Shown: one piece after another, positions 9,946 through 20,598 of the stretch
How positions within the stretch are numbered: position 1 is the first letter of the stretch
Layout of the letters: each line of letters starts with the position of its first letter
Assembly: GCA_904066235.2 (NCBI GenBank)
Contig: CAJFCV020000003.1
Location: 2,914,001 to 2,978,000, forward strand
DNA from: Bursaphelenchus xylophilus
Taxonomy: Eukaryota > Nematoda > Chromadorea > Rhabditida > Aphelenchoididae
DNA length: 64,000 nucleotides
Reading direction: 5' to 3'
Position numbers and translations under genes: made by a program
The notes under the pieces: model-generated
What the model was told of the DNA's origin: nothing
Seen by the model: the letters and a program-made list of their open reading frames with translations, nothing else
Database searches by the model: none

Positions 9946-12803
9946 ATGAGCGTTTCTGGAGTACGGTTCTTCTCTGTTATTTTCGTGATTCTATTCAATC
10001 TATGGCCAGAACATTTTGCGAATGGATTTCTTGGAATTGATATGTAGGTTGACAATTTATTGTAAAGATTGAAGGCTTTTGTCATGTGGAGATAACCCGA
10101 ACAAACTAGGATACAAGCAGCTGCAAAAACACTAACGCTTGTAGATCTATTTCATGAAAAACATAGCCCTAGGCGCCTCTACCAACCGTACCTGCTGGTT
10201 ATCGCTCGGTCGGAAAAATAATGTGGATTTGTTGCACCAAAATAGTATACCGCCTTGTCCACACCTTGCCGCTGTCGCAACTCGATAATGGGCGATTTCA
10301 AGACGCAATGAATCCACATTATTTTCCCGACAGACTGATAAAAATGTTACTGGAAAATTCAGGTTTTTCATTGTCGCAAAATCTAAAAAAAATTGGAAAT
10401 GATGCGTTTAAGATCCGTCAAACTTTCAGGTTCTTCGTTATCACCGGATTTCTCACGCACTTGGCGCTGAGTGCTGAGAAGATGTCATTTTCTAACGCTT
10501 TGGCCTTCTACTTTCAAGGAGTCCGTCAATTTATTCCTCCCTACTTACTATTCGTACTACTTACCGCACTTATCAGCCCGTCAATCCCTGACAAAATGCA
10601 TAGTTCTCAAACTTATTACGAGAGTCTGACAGCCGCTGCATTCAGTTCAAATGTGCTTGGTTTCGAACGCAATGGAAGTACAAAAATCGGAGAAGATAAC
10701 TCCGTATTTTACCATACAAGGGCAGTTTCGATTGTTGTTCAATTCTGCGCAATCGCACCGGCGGTCTATTCAATTTACTCGTATCTATCGTCTCTGCAGA
10801 GAACGTTAGGAGCAACGTTCGTTATGTCATTGGGGATGATGAGTTTGACGTTTCAAACTTGTCATCGTAATGGTAAGTGCTGTTGAGGATGCTATAGCGT
10901 CAGTCTAGGGCCCGAATGATGAAAAAGTGATGGTAAAAAAGAGACCTATATTTTCGTGTTGTGGGTTAGCTAAAGCGATAAACCGCAAGTCCGTCTTTAC
11001 CCCGGATTTGCATAGTCTCTATGGGCGATTGCGCTCTTAGGTCCACCCAGACTCTACAACGCATCTTTGCTTTTTCGGTTATCAACTGCTCTAAACTTCG
11101 GATCATCTGTCAAGGTTAAGCTTCTAGACTTTAAGGGCTGGCTAAACCAACTAACCTCGTAGCCAAAAAAGGATTACATACAAACGGGTCATATGTGAGA
11201 AGGGCTAGTAAACTGTTAATAAGGCCTGCAAACAAAGCAAAAAAGAGTAAAGTTTGTCGTAGCTAGTATACCTACTATACCACCCCCGTAATTCAAATAA
11301 GAAGACTCCGGATGGACAGTTTGTTGTAGTTTTAGTTGGAAGATTGTATTTAGTGGTTGAAAAAAATTGGAAAAAATGTAAACATGTAAACATGCATTGG
11401 AGTTTGTTTATTGATCCATCTGTTCAAACCGACAAATACATACTATACACCTTTGTTTTTTAGCAGTAGCAATGACGGAAATGCACTTCTTCTCACGCCT
11501 TTGGCAGTTCCTTCTTGGATTTCTGACAGTTGCATTGAAGCAACATGATTTTGAGCAATTTCAAAGCCTGCCTACCAACAAGGAAACATCGAAAAAGTCA
11601 ACATACTTGCGATACATCTTCAGCATCCCAAATCTTGCAATGATATTACTGTTAGCGCAGCTGATTTTTCCAATCATGAGTTTGACTTGGTCAAAACGAT
11701 TTGTCATTTCGATGACAATGTCCGTGTTACTGTATCATTACGAGAACGCTCTCTACGAATGCTTTATTGCGGAATTATTGGACAATTCATCGTATTGGAT
11801 GTACTTGATCTGCTGGCCCGCTGTTTCTATTGTCAATCATTTTTATTTGGCCTCGCAAACATTTACCACTTACGGTAAGCTACAAATTTCACAGTGAAAA
11901 GTGAAGTTTTGCCTTCTGACAGTGCTTGTCGGAAAAAAACTCCATCGATTTTGCGAGCGGGCTGTCAGTGTGTCGTGAAAATAATGAGCACAAGATTGTA
12001 CGTTTTTTTTATAATAACCTTTTGACACGAAGGACGGAAAGGTCCGCTAGAAAAGAGAAGGGTGGGGAGGGGGGAGGTTTTCGATGGAGCTGATTTCGAA
12101 TATCGTATCCATTTTTCTGAATTTTACAATTTAGCTTAAGCAGTAGTGTTAATTAGTAATTAAAAAAATTTTTTTTTGAGTAATGGATTTAGGGGTTTTC
12201 GGTGGTGCTGATTTTGAAAATTGTATCCATTTCTTCTGAATTTTTGCCTATCTTCCTCAATTCTTTAAAATAAATGTTTTAATTGGTAAAAACTTGGTCA
12301 AACTTGTATGACATTGTAAAAAAACGTATGACGTTTTTTCGTCTTTGCAGCGAAAATGACACTACTGCTTAAGCAAAATTGTAAAATTCAGAAAAAATTG
12401 ATATGATTTTCGAAATTAGCGCTATCGAAAACCTCCCCTACTCTTCCTCTTCTTTCCTTTTTTAGCGGACCTTTACGAAGCGGACCTCTCCGTACTCAAT
12501 CGCGGTGACCGCTAACAAAACTGCGACACTCAGTTTTTTCGTAATACCGCCCTAAGAAGAGATCGTAGGCTACTCCGCTTATTTACAGACAAGCTCTCCC
12601 TTTTGGGAATCATCGTTTCACTCGGAATCACCGTCGAACTTCTCAGGGAGTATTTGACAAGATGGATACAAACTTGGTGTCAGTTAATTACTCTACTGGT
12701 AATATTGTATACAACAACAGTTTCGGTGGCACTCTTTATGGCCGGCTCTTTCAAAACTCACGCTGAGACAAACACGACGTTGGAGTATCTAAACATTTAT
12801 TAG
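9946..12803 (+). CDS. Acyltransferase-3 family membrane protein, catalytic residues substituted
   Basis: Exons 9946-10043, 10430-10872, 11464-11874 and 12589-12803 encode 388 residues with many hydrophobic segments, the size of a bare acyltransferase-3 domain (nematode OAC-type O-acyltransferases move acyl groups across membranes). Family landmarks are NLWPEHFANGFLGIDMFFVI in the first helices, YFQGVRQFIPPYL, SRLWQFLLGF and SSYWMYLICWP near the end. Two conserved positions are changed: the R-x10-H motif of helix 1 reads Arg7...Asn18, and the HTWSLSVExQF motif reads HTRAVSIVVQF (residues 128-138), losing Trp and Glu. Reading frame and splice sites are intact, so this is either a pseudo-enzyme or a young pseudogene. 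Introns 1 and 3 contain inverted-repeat elements. Confidence 0.75.
10200..10340. mobile_element. TCGGGAAAATAATGAGC family, copy 2
   Basis: Lies in intron 1 of the acyltransferase gene. Left end GTCGGAAAAATAATGTGGAT, right end its inverse ending CCCGACAGACTGATA; here the matching arms extend further (AATCCACATT) than in other copies. Confidence 0.7.
12036..12477. mobile_element. Foldback element in intron 3 of the acyltransferase gene
   Basis: Two arms of about 130 bases are inverted: AAAGGTCCGCTAGAAAAGAG at left and TTTTTTAGCGGACCTTT at right, each followed inward by a GGGGAGG tract and GATTTCGAAAT-like, then CTTAAGCAGTAGTGT words. The CTTAAG-AGTAGTG core resembles the 118-bp units of the element at 27514-29908. 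Confidence 0.7.
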
Positions 12804-12995
12804 ACTTACAATATGCCTTCTTTTTTTCTTATTACGGATTGAAAATTTGCGCAAGAAAAAATGCATATGTAAAACTTGAATCCTCCATTCTTGATGGCAT
12901 TTATTTCTTTCATCAAATATTGTTAGACGAGATTTCAGAGTTTATTTTCGCATAAAAATCATAATAAATCGACATATTTATTATGATTCTAATCC

Positions 12996-15173
12996 TTAGA
13001 AAATTCCCTTTTTGTTGAGGTAATCCGTGTTGGCCACATCTTGAATCTTTCCCAAATTAATTGTGATTCGATCAGCGCCTTCGTGCAGGACATCCTGTTT
13101 GTAGACTCTTCTCCCGCCAACACTGATGTCCTTCACCTTCAACGACCACACTTCGCGCAAGCCCAGTTGTGGGTTCAGATGAGCCGTTGCAGCGGCGGTT
13201 GCAGTCCCGTAATAATAATCACAAAGGCCGGTGCTGGCAATGTGTTTTGCTCCTTCGACGATCAACGCAGCGACAAGATTATTGCTGAAATTTCATCAGG
13301 ATTGGAGAATTTTTGGAAAAACAGTGAGGACGCAAGCTGCGAAGCTTCCTATCCTTGTTTAAAACTTAGGACATAAAAATACGATATCCTGCAACCGTAG
13401 CTCATGCCACTTATTACGAGAAAAGCTTTTTTTCAAAAGTGTACAAATTTTTAAGCCAGGGCGCAAGCTGCAAAGATCAAAAATTTAATGAACATAGGGC
13501 GCAGCTCGCAATGACTAAAAAAATTTTGTAATTTTAGGCCAGGTAAGTCCATTATGGTTCATTATTTACAAAAAGACAAAAAAAAGAGAAACTAGGGCGC
13601 AGCTTGCAAAAAACAAAAAAGATAGGGCGCAGCTCGAAAAAATAAAAAATTTAAAATCAACCAAATTTTGCAAAATTCTTCCATCTTTTCAAATGTAACC
13701 AGCAACTAAACTCAAATTCAGCTTTAAAATCACCTTGGCTAGGGCGCAGCCTGCCAATGTAAAAATCCTCTCAAGCACTCAAAAAATCTCAAAAAACTTA
13801 CCCAGTATATTCTTTCATGACCGATCCCATCTCTCCATGCGCCACAATATGCTTCTCACCTTCTGGGAGGAAGTTCGCTACCATGTCACACGCATACCAG
13901 ACAGTTCCAGTGATATCGGCGGTTTTTGGATCGGTAATTCCAAATTTATTGGCGTATTTTTCAAATACTGAAAAAAATCGATGGAATAGTCGGCAAAAAC
14001 ATGTAAGAGACGTCACAACCTTACTGTAATCAACAGTTTCAGTCATTTTTTATCTAGATTTTCAAGCAAAATTAACGTTTTTTATCAAAAAAATCAAAAT
14101 TTTGGGGTTTTTGTACAGAAAAGAAAAAACTCTTTGTTACAGTAATACTGTTTGCAACTTACATGGTCCAAAGTCTTCAGGGATCTCCTTCGGAAGTCTC
14201 GGATGATTTCCGTCAATAATATCCAATGAAACCATAATGTAAGCGACCAATTTGTCACCATCAAAGGCCAAAGTCGAAAATGGAAAATCGAGGCAAAAAC
14301 TGGAGACCTTGTTGGTCAATTGGTCATTCATGACTTTTGGATCCACCCCTGGAAATATGTTTAGTCAGCAAGGAAAACTTCTTCGTTTATGAAATTGATT
14401 TTTTGTGGAAAAATTGAAAGATAAAATAATTGAAAAATAAAAAATTTTTATTAAAAAAAGTAAAGGCATCTCAAAAATTGGACCTTCTAGTTTCTTGAAA
14501 TTTTTCCATACTGATCTAAATAATCCTATAATCAATTACTGAAAATTTCAGCTTTTTCTTCGCAAGCGCAGCCAAGACATCCAAAAAAATTCGAGAGAGT
14601 ACGCAAAATGAGGAGAGTCGGCGAGAGAAAAAATATATTTTTGGTTCTAACTTTCACAATTTCGCTTTAAAAAATTGGGTTTTTTGATGAAGATATTTTG
14701 CGAATTCAGGCCAAATGGGGTCTGTAACCATCAAAGAAAAACAAGGCGTCAAAGCTCGGGCGCAGCTTGGAAAAAATATTTTTTTGAATAGTCCTTCCGG
14801 AAGGCCATCTGTTGGCCTTATTTTCCAACTGCCAGCTCTATTTTTCCCAAAACATATACTTTTAAAATAAAAACTCACCCAGCGCAACGCTCAACGGTTC
14901 CTCTGCCGAGAAAGATTTCTCCGAATACTCCGTAATCAGCGGCAAATCACTATACTCAGCCAATTCGATGCTGACACTCTTTCCAGGCTTCGTTTTTAGA
15001 GGATATTCGGGGACCAAAACTCTTCGTCCAGCCTTAAAAAATGGGCTGGAAGTGCTGAGAAAACGGTGCATTTTGGAGAGCGCTGGAGGGTTCAGACTGA
15101 AAATAAAATTGAAAATTTTGAAGAAAATCAATATTTTTAGAAAGAAAATTTTAGAAAACACTTACCGCAACAT
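12996..15173 (-). CDS. GNAT-family N-acetyltransferase, copy B1 (GNN loop group)
   Basis: Exons (reverse) 15166-15173, 14879-15096, 14163-14348, 13802-13967 and 12996-13284 give 288 residues. The start is the 8-nt exon ATGTTGCG. The N-terminus MLRLNPPALSKMHRFLSTS has a presequence look. GNAT segments: VSIELAEYSDLPLITEY, FPFSTLAFDGDKLVAYIMV, GEMGSVMKEYTGNNLVAAL and LREVWSLKVKDI. The acetyl-CoA loop reads GNN, not GNG. The C-terminus (VLHEGADRITINLGKIQDV) matches the copies at 20.6 and 30.5 kb rather than the forward array, defining a second subgroup. Introns 2 and 4 hold repeated AGGGCGCAGCTTGC words. Convergent with the acyltransferase gene, with fewer than 200 bases between stops. Confidence 0.82.
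13329..13755 (-). repeat. Cluster of AGGGCGCAGCTTGC words in intron 4 of B1
   Basis: Six variants on the + strand at about 13329, 13458, 13496, 13594, 13624 and 13741, and one more in intron 2 at 14757. In the transcript they read GCAAGCTGCGCCCT. They are dispersed, not tandem, with unrelated DNA between them. Confidence 0.7.
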
Positions 15174-15532
15174 CGTTCCAGACTTTTCAATAATGATTTT
15201 GAAGGGAAATGGAAATTTTTGAAAATTGAAAAAATAAAAAAAAATTTTAAATTTCGAAATTTTGAGATTGAAAAAAGAAGAAAAAAGTTATTACCAAAAG
15301 CAACCAAATTTTTTGTTTATCCAACTTTCTTTGTTCCGCGTACTCTCTCGCAAAAAAAATAAAAAAAAGACAAATTCTGGCCAATAAAATAATAGGCCAG
15401 AAATAAAAAAAATAATTAATTTTCAAGTGGATCAATTACAATATAAGTCTCCAATCAGTCTTTTATTTTCAAATTTTCCAGTCTTTTTTTCCAAAATGTA
15501 AAACAATGTTTTCCAAGCTTCAAAATTCCCAT

Positions 15533-18215
15533 CTACAACTTCTTGGCCTTGGTCATCTTCTCAATAATTTTCATCAACTTGTCGATGGGTTCAATGTGGA
15601 CTCCAATGGCGCCAATCCCGACATTTCCGGCCTCAGGCTTCATCGGGGATCGGCCATGGATCATGATGTCCTGGAAGGGGAGTTTCCAACGTTGAGGGGC
15701 GCCAACACGAGCACCGGCAATGGTTGTGCCATGATGAGTTGGGTTGCCAAAATAGTAATCGCAAATGCGGTCTCTGGCCAACTCTTTGATTCCTTCGGCC
15801 ATGAGAATCTTGGCAAGGCCATTTCTGAAATTTTTTAGGGGATTGGGGATTAAAAAAATGGTAAAAATTGAATGCATATGTAACACAAAACATGGAAAAT
15901 TAAAAAATTTTTGAAAAAAAATAAAAGAAAAAATAAAAAGATTCGAAAAAAATTTTTTTTCAAAAAATAAAAAATCATTTTGAAAAATCAAAACAACCTT
16001 TTTTTCAATTTTTAGTCAAAAAACGAAAATTTCATGGTAAAATACGAGTTCTCCTCACAAATCCTTAAAAACCCACCCATTGTAATCCTTGTTGACCGAA
16101 AGGAGTTCATCATGAGCCACGACATACTTTTTGTGTTTTTGCAAAAAATGTGGAGCAACATCGGTGGTGTACTGAATCAGACCTGTCCAAATTCTCTCCG
16201 GTCCATCGGGAATTCCGAGATCTTTGGTCACTTCGTCCACGTCTGACAAAGAGAATAAAAATAAGCAAAAATTTAGGGGGAAAATTGATTTTTTAAAACT
16301 TTTTAAAGGTTGATGTGTGGCCTGTTGGGAGGAAATTTCAGAAATTTCAAAAAAATCCGGATACTTTTGGCTAAATAAAATACAGGGTGTTTCAAGAAAT
16401 TTGGCAGAAACTAATTGCGAATATCTTTGAGCTCTTGGGAGTTATCGCAGAAATTCGTTTTGATTCTAAAACTTGATATCGGGCGGTTTTGTACTGAGCA
16501 AAAAAAAAAAATTTTTTCGTCGGCGGAGAGGCCAGTTCTCGGCGGAGGCATTTGGGGCCTTTTTTAAAAATCACACCTTATTGTATGGTGGAAACTCTGT
16601 TACAACGGCCAAAATCATGTTTACGTTAAACCTCCGTGGATTTTACGGTATGCTTTTTTTGCGTTTTCGATTTTACGCAACATCCGCGGAGGCGCGGCGG
16701 AGACCTCAGATTTCGGCGGACTTTGTTTTGGGCCCTCGGTTTTAGCAAATCCATGTTGGAAAAAAGGTTGGGGCGATTTTTTGTTGTCATCCGATGCACA
16801 GATGGCAAAAATTTTGTACTTTTTTCCCCCGGCGGAGGATTCGGCGGAGGCTTTATCAAAGGGTCAAAACAAAACTTTGACTCTTTTGATAAAGCCTTCG
16901 CCGAATCCTCCGCCGATGTGTCCGCCGAACCAAAAAATAAGAAAAATGATGTTGCTGTGATGGATTCTTGTAGCTGAGTTTTTTTCCCGGACTCCTAAGA
17001 CTGTTCTGACCCTTTGATAAAGCCTCCGCCGAATCCTCCGCCGGGGAAAAAAAGTGCGAAATTTTTGCATCTGTGCATCGGATGACAACAAAAAATCACT
17101 CCACACTTTTTTCCAACCTGAATTGAATGATCCAAAGAGTCAAAACGACGTCCGCCGAAACCTGAGGTCTCCGCCGTGCCTCCGCGGATGAGCGAAAATC
17201 GAAAACAAAAAAAGCATACCGTAAAATCCACGGAGGTTTAACGTAAACATGATTTTGGCCATTGTAACAGAGTTTCCACCATGTAATAAGGTGTGATTTT
17301 TAAAAAAGGCCCCAAATGCCTCCGCCGAGAACTGGCCTCTTCGCCGACGAAAAAAATTTTTTTTTTGTTTAGTACAAAACCGCCCGTTATCAAGTTTTAG
17401 AAACAAAAAGAATTTCTGCGATAACTCCCAAGAGCTCAAAGATATTCGCAATTAGTTTCTGCCAAATTTCTTGAAACACCCTGTAGAAGCAAAGTTCTAA
17501 AAATTAAATTTTCTGGCCAAGAACATACTTTTTCACCCAAAAAACCGGTAAATTTAAAAAACACATTTTTTCTACGTACTGTAAATAAATCTAATGGTTA
17601 GAGAATCCTTGCAAAGAACGGTAATCGTATTTTACCCCCAAAACAGTCAAAACCTCTATTCCAACTTACATTCCCCTTGATCATCTAGCCCAAGCGGTGG
17701 AACTTCGCGATTCTTGTCGAAAACTTCGATGGAAGTCAGCGCAAATCCAGCGATCTGGTCTCCGTCCATAATCATCACTGTGTATGGGAAACGAAGAGCC
17801 CTTTTGATAGCTGGGACCATGATATACTCGCAATAAGCTTTTGGATCACAGCCTGAAAATTTTTTTATTGAGACTCGAATAATGGGTAAAATATCACAAT
17901 TTGTCGAATTTAGGGCAGCATCATACCCAAAGCGATTCCCAACGACTCCTCATGTGACATGTTCTTCTCGCTGTAGGCTTTCATAAGCTCGAAATCAGAG
18001 GGTTCCGCGATTTCAGCGCTCACAAATTTCCCTGGCATTCTTTTCAGCGGGATTTCGGGGATAAGAACTCGACGTGACAGGGAATTTGAAGTGCTGAGAT
18101 GACGAAAAACCGAGACAGACGATGATATACGGGATATCTTGGACAGCCTAAAATAAGCAGCTCTTTGAAATGTTCTCGTATGTACCATAAAACTTTGGAA
18201 AACTCACCGCAACAT
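15533..18215 (-). CDS. GNAT-family N-acetyltransferase, copy B2
   Basis: Exons (reverse) 18208-18215, 17927-18147, 17670-17852, 16077-16242 and 15533-15824 encode 289 residues. The N-terminus MLRLSKISRISSSVSVFRHL, followed by STSNSLSRR, is a convincing mitochondrial presequence with an Arg before a likely cleavage site. GNAT segments: VSAEIAEPSDFELMKAY, RFPYTVMIMDGDQIAGFALT, ELLSVNKDYNGNGLAKILM. The loop is GNG, as in the forward array, but the C-terminus (AGNVGIGAIGVHIEPIDKL) and the DQGEYVDEV junction pair it with B3. Intron 3 carries a 1.1-kb foldback element. No frame damage. Confidence 0.82.
16383..17483. mobile_element. 1.1-kb foldback element with TA target duplication
   Basis: Sits in intron 3 of B2. 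Terminal CAGGGTGTTTCAAGAAATTT and its inverse are each flanked by TA, as for Tc1/mariner-type insertion. The arms (about 16383-16866 and 17007-17483) mirror each other along nearly 480 bases; the loop holds a further inverted GGCTTTATCAAAGGGTCAAA. CCGCCGAATCCTCCGCC-type words recur. No transposase is encoded. Confidence 0.85.
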
Positions 18216-18344
18216 TTTCTGACTTTTCCTCCCGGTTCCGCAAGATCAAAAACCGACCAAAGTTTGCCGATGAGCCAAAAAAAGAAATCCCAATTTTTGT
18301 CCTCATTTTTTATTTATTTATTTTCATTTTACACCCAAAAAAAT

Positions 18345-20016
18345 TTACATTCCTGTGCGACTTTCAATAGCTCTCAATCCCTCCGGAATGGGAATTACCC
18401 GAACTGTAATTGCACCCAATCCCGTCTGACTTTTCTCTTCTTTTACCAAATATTCACCATGCAATTTGATGTCCTTAAAGGGCAATCGGAACAATTCCGA
18501 TGACCCTACGTTGTCGCCAGCTTTGGATGTGCCGAAAGCAGTTGGATTTCCAAAGTAGTAGTCGCAGATTCCATCTTCGGCAAGGACTTTTACACCTTCT
18601 TCCATCAGAATCGTGGCGAGGCCGTTGCTAAAAAAATATCAGTTGTTGTTCCAGTATCTAATGCCAGCTATGCTATCCGTACTAGCCAGTCTAGAGGGTT
18701 CATTTCTTACCCTCTGTACTCCTCGCTGACAGACAACAGCTCGTCGTGTGCAACAATATGTTTAGAAGCTTTGGGCAGAAAATGAGGAACCACATCAGTG
18801 GTATATTGAATGAGTCCAGTCCAATCTCTGATATTCTTCATTGGAATGTTTAGATGACTCGTGATGTTGTCGACATCTGAAAAGACTTGTGGCTTAGTTA
18901 AAGTTGTCCTACATTCTCCCTGATCCTTCAATCCAAGAGGTGGAACAGCTCGATTCTCATCGAAAACTTCGATGGAAGTCAGCGCAAATCCAGCAATCTT
19001 CTCTCCGTTCATAATCATCACCGTGTACGGGAAACGAAGAGCTCTCTTTAAAGCGGGAATCATGACATATTCGCAGTAATCTTTTGGGTCACAGCCTGAA
19101 AACTTTTTTATCAGTCTGTTGGGAAAATAATGAGCCCTTTATCGCTGCGCCGATCGTGTCGCTGACGTGAAAAGCTATTTTGAAATATTTTATGGCGACA
19201 AACTGATATAAGATCACAGGTTTGAGGAGACTGCAGACAGTCAGAGAAGTGAAGTTTCCCCAAACGAAAAGCGACGAACGGTTTGATGACTTTTCCTTCT
19301 ATTCTTTTGGCAAACCAGTCTAAATGATAATTGGTCTCATCTAAAAGATGACTGGCCAAATCTAAATGGTTTTGGCCAGGCAGCGAAAGCTGCCGCATTT
19401 GTTTTCCACACCTGTTTGTTGTATTTTTCCTTCTCTACTATATAATTGTAGTTGCTATCATTGAGACGCTGGAGAGGTTAATTTAGCATCGAAGTTCCCA
19501 TTTTTAATTTTCCACAAAAATTGAAAGTGGCCACATAAAATGTCATTTATAGACGCGTTTTTTGCGCTCTTCAATTACTTCCTCTTGCATCGGTCAACGA
19601 TTGGTTTTCCACCTATTCTAAGATATCCTACCCAAAGCGACTCCCAAAGACTCTTCATGGGACATGTTCTTCTCACTGTAGGCTTTCATCAACTCGAAAT
19701 TGGAGGGTTCGGCGATTTCAGCGCTCACAAATCTCCCCGGCATTCTCTTCAATGGGATTTCGGGGATGAGAACTCGACGACGCAGGGAACTTGAAGTGCC
19801 GAGTTGACGAAGACTTGCAACAGACGAAAATATGGAGGATATCTTGGGCAGCCTGAAATAAAGAACTTTTTCAATACACGTATTTTACATCCTGGACTTT
19901 TATAGGTTCCGAAATTGTTTGTTCCAGACAGGATTTGTTAAACTTTTAAATTTCGTATCACCCAAAAAACAAAACAATATGTCAAGAAAACGCGTTCGCA
20001 TCACTTACCGAAGCAT
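18345..20016 (-). CDS. GNAT-family N-acetyltransferase, copy B3
   Basis: Exons (reverse) 20009-20016, 19632-19852, 18913-19095, 18711-18876 and 18345-18627 encode 286 residues. Exon 1 is ATGCTTCG. The N-terminus (MLRLPKISSIFSSVASLRQL, then GTSSSLRRR) looks like a presequence. The acetyl-CoA loop EEYRGNGLATIL keeps the classical Arg-Gly that most copies lack. Intron 3 (18877-18912) is 36 nt, in frame and free of stops: splicing gives GEYVDNI, as in B2 (GEYVDEV), whereas retention would add 12 residues. Intron 2 contains an inverted-repeat element and an attached repeat (19109-19565). Divergent from the gene at 20588, with about 570 bases between starts. Confidence 0.82.
19109..19565. repeat. 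Composite repeat: TCGGGAAAATAATGAGC element plus attached 350-bp unit
   Basis: Left part (19109-19208) is a truncated copy of the short inverted-repeat family. It runs directly into a unit beginning GATATAAGATCACAGGTTTG and ending near CATAAAATGTCATTTATAGA. The same junction and unit occur at 51986-52490 and, inverted and shortened, at 43215-43531. Confidence 0.75.
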
Positions 20017-20193
20017 ATTCGTCCTTCTTCTACGCAGTTTAGAAACAGAAAGCGATACATTTTTGGGGAAAGGGTGGCTTTTATACTTCGCTCTACCTGT
20101 AGAAATCTCAATTTTGCCTTAAAAAAAAGTTACATTTTGTGATCTCTGCGAGACAATCAGACGGCTAAGAGACCAATAGCCTCCCATATAAGC

Positions 20194-20598
20194 TCATTTT
20201 GATAAGTTTTTATCCGGGAAGGCTGTCGCTTGAAACATAAAATTTGATAAGAACAATGCGTATCGTAAACTTGAAATTATGAGGTCAAACCTTTCTATTC
20301 TTGGGAAGTAACATAAAGGAATAAAATGGTCTCTGATTATTGTAAATCGTTGATCACCATGGCTAAGGGTCAAAAATAGGGTCCACTTCCGTGTTACCGG
20401 AAAAAAATTATCCGAGATGCGCCCAGCTTTGAATTGAATTTCTGGATCAATGTTGCCCAACAACATAGCGGAAAGAATAGTCATGGGGGAGGATTTTACG
20501 GGAAATACTTTTAATGATACTTTCCCGGCTTCTCTGGCCATAAAACTGTAGAACTCATTTTTCGAATTGGTCTCTTCAAAACCGGTCATGTTGTCCAT
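20194..20598 (-). CDS. Possible 134-residue protein, unrecognised
   Basis: An unbroken reading frame from ATG to TGA in AT-rich DNA between two divergent GNAT genes; its first codons overlap exon 1 of the forward GNAT gene antisense. The composition (for example VTRKWTLFLTLSHGDQRFTI) looks more protein-like than most chance frames here, but no family is recognised and no splice or poly(A) evidence is decisive. It may equally be chance. Confidence 0.2.
   Translation of the reverse strand: MDNMTGFEETNSKNEFYSFMAREAGKVSLKVFPVKSSPMTILSAMLLGNIDPEIQFKAGRISDNFFPVTRKWTLFLTLSHGDQRFTIIRDHFIPLCYFPRIERFDLIISSLRYALFLSNFMFQATAFPDKNLSK

Noticed and set aside
10221..10429. Upstream extension of the acyltransferase exon 2 open frame
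   Set aside because: It reads through an inverted-repeat element in intron 1. The true N-terminus is the exon at 9946-10043, which restores the conserved NGFLGIDMFFV segment.
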